From the NCBI GenBank assembly GCA_900109435.1, contig FNZT01000012.1, positions 62,001 through 126,000 on the forward strand: a DNA stretch of 64,000 bases, given 5' to 3'. Origin of the DNA: Ruminococcus sp. YRD2003. GTDB lineage: Bacteria; Bacillota; Clostridia; Oscillospirales; Ruminococcaceae. The notes under the pieces were generated by a model. It saw only the letters and a program-made list of their open reading frames with translations. It ran no database searches and had not been told where the DNA came from. The translations under genes were made by a program, and so were the position numbers. The first letter of the stretch is position 1. Each line of letters begins with the position of its first letter. Shown piece by piece: positions 62,118 through 64,000 of this stretch.

Positions 62118-62900
62118 ATGGACCAGCTATTAGTAAGCCATTGGCATAAGAATACAAGATACGAAATACAGAGCATAGACGGCACGGAGTACATCGTTCC
62201 ATGCGAATATGGATCGGTGTACGATCCGATAAAGAGTGAAAATGGAATGATGACTGACGCTTTGAACCTCGGCAAGTACCTGACCGAGAACGACCTCGGA
62301 CAGAATGAAATGGTTCTTGATTTTGTTCACAAATACGGTCTGCTGGGTATAATGCCTGACATCGCAGGCTCGGATATAGGTAAAAATGAGCGAGTTATTG
62401 TCCGCGACAATATCTTCACTGACAGCGGTATAGCTGATGTAAATGAGTTCGCAAAGACATTATTTCCTCTCGATAACATCGACATACTGGCTAAATCCAA
62501 CCAGAAAGGCAAGCTGAGGCTCTACTACCGCAGCCCGATATACTCGACGATGTTCCTGCGGAAGTATAGATATTGTGAGCCGCTTGAATGGGTGAAGAAA
62601 TACTTCAAGTATCTGTACAGCTTCATTATAGGCAAAGAATCAAAGCTGACGGAGTTCATACCTCCTCGCCTGACCTACAAGATAGATGACAGGAACGGTC
62701 TGAATCTGCTGTGCGAGTACGATTCGCTCAAGGCGATGATTGATCTCGCCTTCGCAAAAGCAGTAACCGACGATAAGAAGCCGCTCCGCACCTGCAAGCA
62801 CTGTGGAAAGTTGTTCTACGCAGCCGACATACGCAGCGAGTTCTGTTCAGCTCGCTGTCGAAATCAATATAACGTGTACAAGTCCCGAGCAAAGCATTGA
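62118..62900 (+). CDS. Left-end mobile-element protein with C-terminal zinc finger
   Basis: 260 residues, starting MDQLLVSHWHKNTRYEIQS; ATG at 62118 has AAGGAG upstream, better than the longer frame from 62088. The body is unrecognised. The C-terminus (~225-258) reads CKHCGKLFYAADIRSEFCSA, then RCRNQYNVYKSR, a CxxC ... CxxxC zinc finger of the CGNR-like type. Probably DNA- or RNA-binding, perhaps a regulator of element genes. A truncated near-copy lies at 43405. Confidence 0.75.
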   Translation: MDQLLVSHWHKNTRYEIQSIDGTEYIVPCEYGSVYDPIKSENGMMTDALNLGKYLTENDLGQNEMVLDFVHKYGLLGIMPDIAGSDIGKNERVIVRDNIFTDSGIADVNEFAKTLFPLDNIDILAKSNQKGKLRLYYRSPIYSTMFLRKYRYCEPLEWVKKYFKYLYSFIIGKESKLTEFIPPRLTYKIDDRNGLNLLCEYDSLKAMIDLAFAKAVTDDKKPLRTCKHCGKLFYAADIRSEFCSARCRNQYNVYKSRAKH

Positions 62901-62917
62901 CGCTTTGCTCTTTTTGT
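62888..62917 (+). terminator. Terminator overlapping the stop codon of the zinc-finger gene
   Basis: Stem AGCAAAGC (62888-62895) with GCTTTGCT (62902-62909), then CTTTTTG. The TGA stop lies in the loop. Confidence 0.82.
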
Positions 62918-62940
62918 TTCAAAAATTTTTTGAGGAGGCC

Positions 62941-63012
62941 TTGACAAATAAAAATAGTGTGTTATAATATAACCGGGAACAAGTAATAGCATATATTGGA
63001 TATGCAATTACG
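62941..63012 (+). promoter_or_regulatory. Mobile-element promoter module, copy 3, ahead of the non-coding region
   Basis: TTGACA (62941-62946), 16-bp spacer, TATAAT (62963-62968), then a strong inverted repeat GTAATAGCATAT ... ATATGCAATTAC starting about 15 nt downstream. Confidence 0.78.
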
Positions 63013-63600
63013 GTTAATGTAAAGCAGAGCAGAGTTCAATTAGTAACGCTGCTCATTCTTCTCTAAATTGTGTAATATGATATGCGATATAACATATTAC
63101 GAGTGAATGATACAAAGGGGTGACCTGAAATGAACAAGTAAAATTCAAACAGTAACTTGACAATTGAATATGGGATCAGGAGTTACGTTGTTTCCGATGG
63201 TGAGGTGGTGAGCCGTACCAGCCCGAAGATGCGCGATGACGCGAAAGCCGAGCGGTAACATCTTCGGTTTCACACAGCGCAGGTGTGAATAAGCGATGAA
63301 AGTCGGGAACGGATACTTACACTCAGCCACAGTCCGAGCGTGATAAAACCGTCGCAGGCAATGGGAGTGTGCCAGGGCAGCCGAGCATTTAAGCTGCCTA
63401 TGAGTCCGATGTGCAGTCGGGCGGCTTCTGATTCGGTCAGGCAGGAGTGCGGCGGATACCACTGTGAAGTCGCAGCAGGTCCGTGATGTGTCGCGCACTT
63501 TTGTACTGACCCATTCGTGATGTGTCTGACTATGTGCCAAAAACAGTTCAAATTGCAAAAAGGATACTGCTCCCACATTTTTTCACTTGGGAGAGCAAAT
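62976..63600 (+). ncRNA. Candidate large structured non-coding RNA
   Basis: More than 600 bases without a credible gene, directly behind a strong promoter. It is GC-richer than its surroundings and full of stems: CCGAAGATG (from about 63222) with CATCTTCGG; TTCACAC with GTGTGAA; GGCAGC with GCTGCC around AGCATTTA; a TGCTCCCA ... TGGGAG(A)GCA hairpin near 63569-63598. GNRA-like loops (CGCGAAAGCC) are present. Open frames on either strand here lack ribosome sites. Possible identities: ROOL- or GOLLD-type large RNA, both known from phages and mobile elements of rumen Firmicutes, or a fragment of a group II intron. Boundaries approximate. Confidence 0.55.
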
Positions 63601-63738
63601 ATCCGCCCGACACAGCCCTTACAAATTTTTCAATCGAGCAGTTGCCCATAACGAAAAAAGCTGTCGGCTGTGTCCAAGAAAAAAGAAGGAGATGGTTTTA
63701 TAGGAAACAAATTAACGATCTACAACAGCGAGTACATT

Positions 63739-64000
63739 ATGACAACTCCGCTGGAAAAACAGGAATACATCATCTACAAAATGATGTATCCGGGACTGTA
63801 TATCCTTGCAGGTGCTCCGAAGATAGGAAAGTCATGGTTGGCACTTGATATGTGTATGTCAGTTGCTAACGGCGAGCAGTTCCTCAAGCATGATACGAAT
63901 ACAGGTCAGGTATTGTATCTGAGTCTCGAGGACAACCTCCTGCGCTTGCAGAACAGGATATACGAACTCACAGACGAACCCTGTGAGAACTTGAACTTCG
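63739..64000 (+). CDS. RepA/KaiC-like AAA ATPase of the mobile element (3' partial)
   Basis: Runs off the right edge. MTTPLEKQEYIIYKMMYPGL, then ILAGAPKIGKSWLALDM (Walker A GAPKIGKS) and QVLYLSLEDN (Walker B), as in RepA-type and DnaB/RadA-like hexameric ATPases that start replication of plasmids and integrative elements. The start is uncertain: the frame is open back to 63652 and AAGGAG lies at 63685-63690, ahead of an in-frame ATA rather than ATG; GTG at 63670 is another option. Confidence 0.75.
   Translation, partial: MTTPLEKQEYIIYKMMYPGLYILAGAPKIGKSWLALDMCMSVANGEQFLKHDTNTGQVLYLSLEDNLLRLQNRIYELTDEPCENLNF

Noticed and set aside
63139-63141. Mini-ORF ATG-AAC-AAG-TAA after AAAGGGG near 63110-63141
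   Set aside because: Only three codons; the ribosome-site look may be part of RNA structure, and nothing supports a product.
63145-63578. Overlapping minus-strand open frames in the non-coding region
   Set aside because: No ribosome sites or motifs; the region is better explained by RNA stems that make both strands look open.

Overview
The window looks like chromosome from a gut or rumen Ruminococcus (Clostridia), close to R. flavefaciens or R. albus. The evidence is a secreted Thr-rich protein ending in a type I dockerin at the left edge, strong AAGGAGG ribosome sites, sigma-A promoters with 17-bp spacers, Firmicutes-type tRNAs with encoded CCA, and BspA-type leucine-rich repeat proteins. 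No rRNA genes or CRISPR arrays were seen.

Layout. (1) 0-13.4 kb is mostly ordinary chromosome: dockerin protein, a parS-like palindrome, an EAL/GGDEF protein, the iorA-iorB-paaK operon for aryl-pyruvate/aryl-acetate metabolism, a CorA transporter, an acetyltransferase, an MBL-fold hydrolase, a GNAT acetyltransferase, a possible EVE-nuclease and a kinase-methyltransferase pair. (2) 13.4-14.7 kb is a minus-strand tRNA cluster (Ser, Glu, Tyr, His, Glu, and one tRNA-like gene with an insertion), a small HTH protein and a 36-residue ORF. (3) 14.8-45.3 kb is an accretion of islands. Two 5'-truncated tyrosine integrases (14.9 and 44.1 kb) are each followed by the same 26-bp sequence resembling a tRNA 3' end, in the same orientation. 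The roughly 29 kb between the two copies holds a minus-strand operon of nine genes (37.2 to 17.8 kb). Its first two genes resemble Druantia type III (a DruH-like unknown and a 1756-residue DruE-like DEAH/DUF1998 helicase). They are followed by a NERD-helicase, two proteins that share the N-terminus MKIRTDFVTNSSSSSF, a radical SAM/SPASM enzyme with an unusual cysteine motif, a BRCT plus leucine-rich-repeat protein and two unknowns. An 1884-residue LRR/BRCT/CFI-box protein is transcribed divergently.

(4) 45.3-62 kb holds a second Schlafen/AlbA_2 ATPase regulator, an AAA/DUF4143 ATPase, a 2307-residue secreted repeat protein preceded by a leader ORF and terminator, and a complete-looking RiPP cluster: 32-residue precursor, radical SAM/SPASM, HprK-like kinase, PqqD-type RRE, S24/S26 peptidase, ABC exporter and nucleotidyltransferase. 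(5) 62-64 kb is the left end of a mobile element: a zinc-finger protein, a large structured non-coding region and the start of a RepA/KaiC-like ATPase. A deletion derivative of a related element, with left and right ends fused, lies at 43.4-45.0 kb.

The two strongest candidates for undescribed biology are the extended Druantia-like operon, with its radical SAM enzyme beside NSSSSSF proteins, and the radical-SAM RiPP cluster. All family assignments come from reading motifs; no database search was run.
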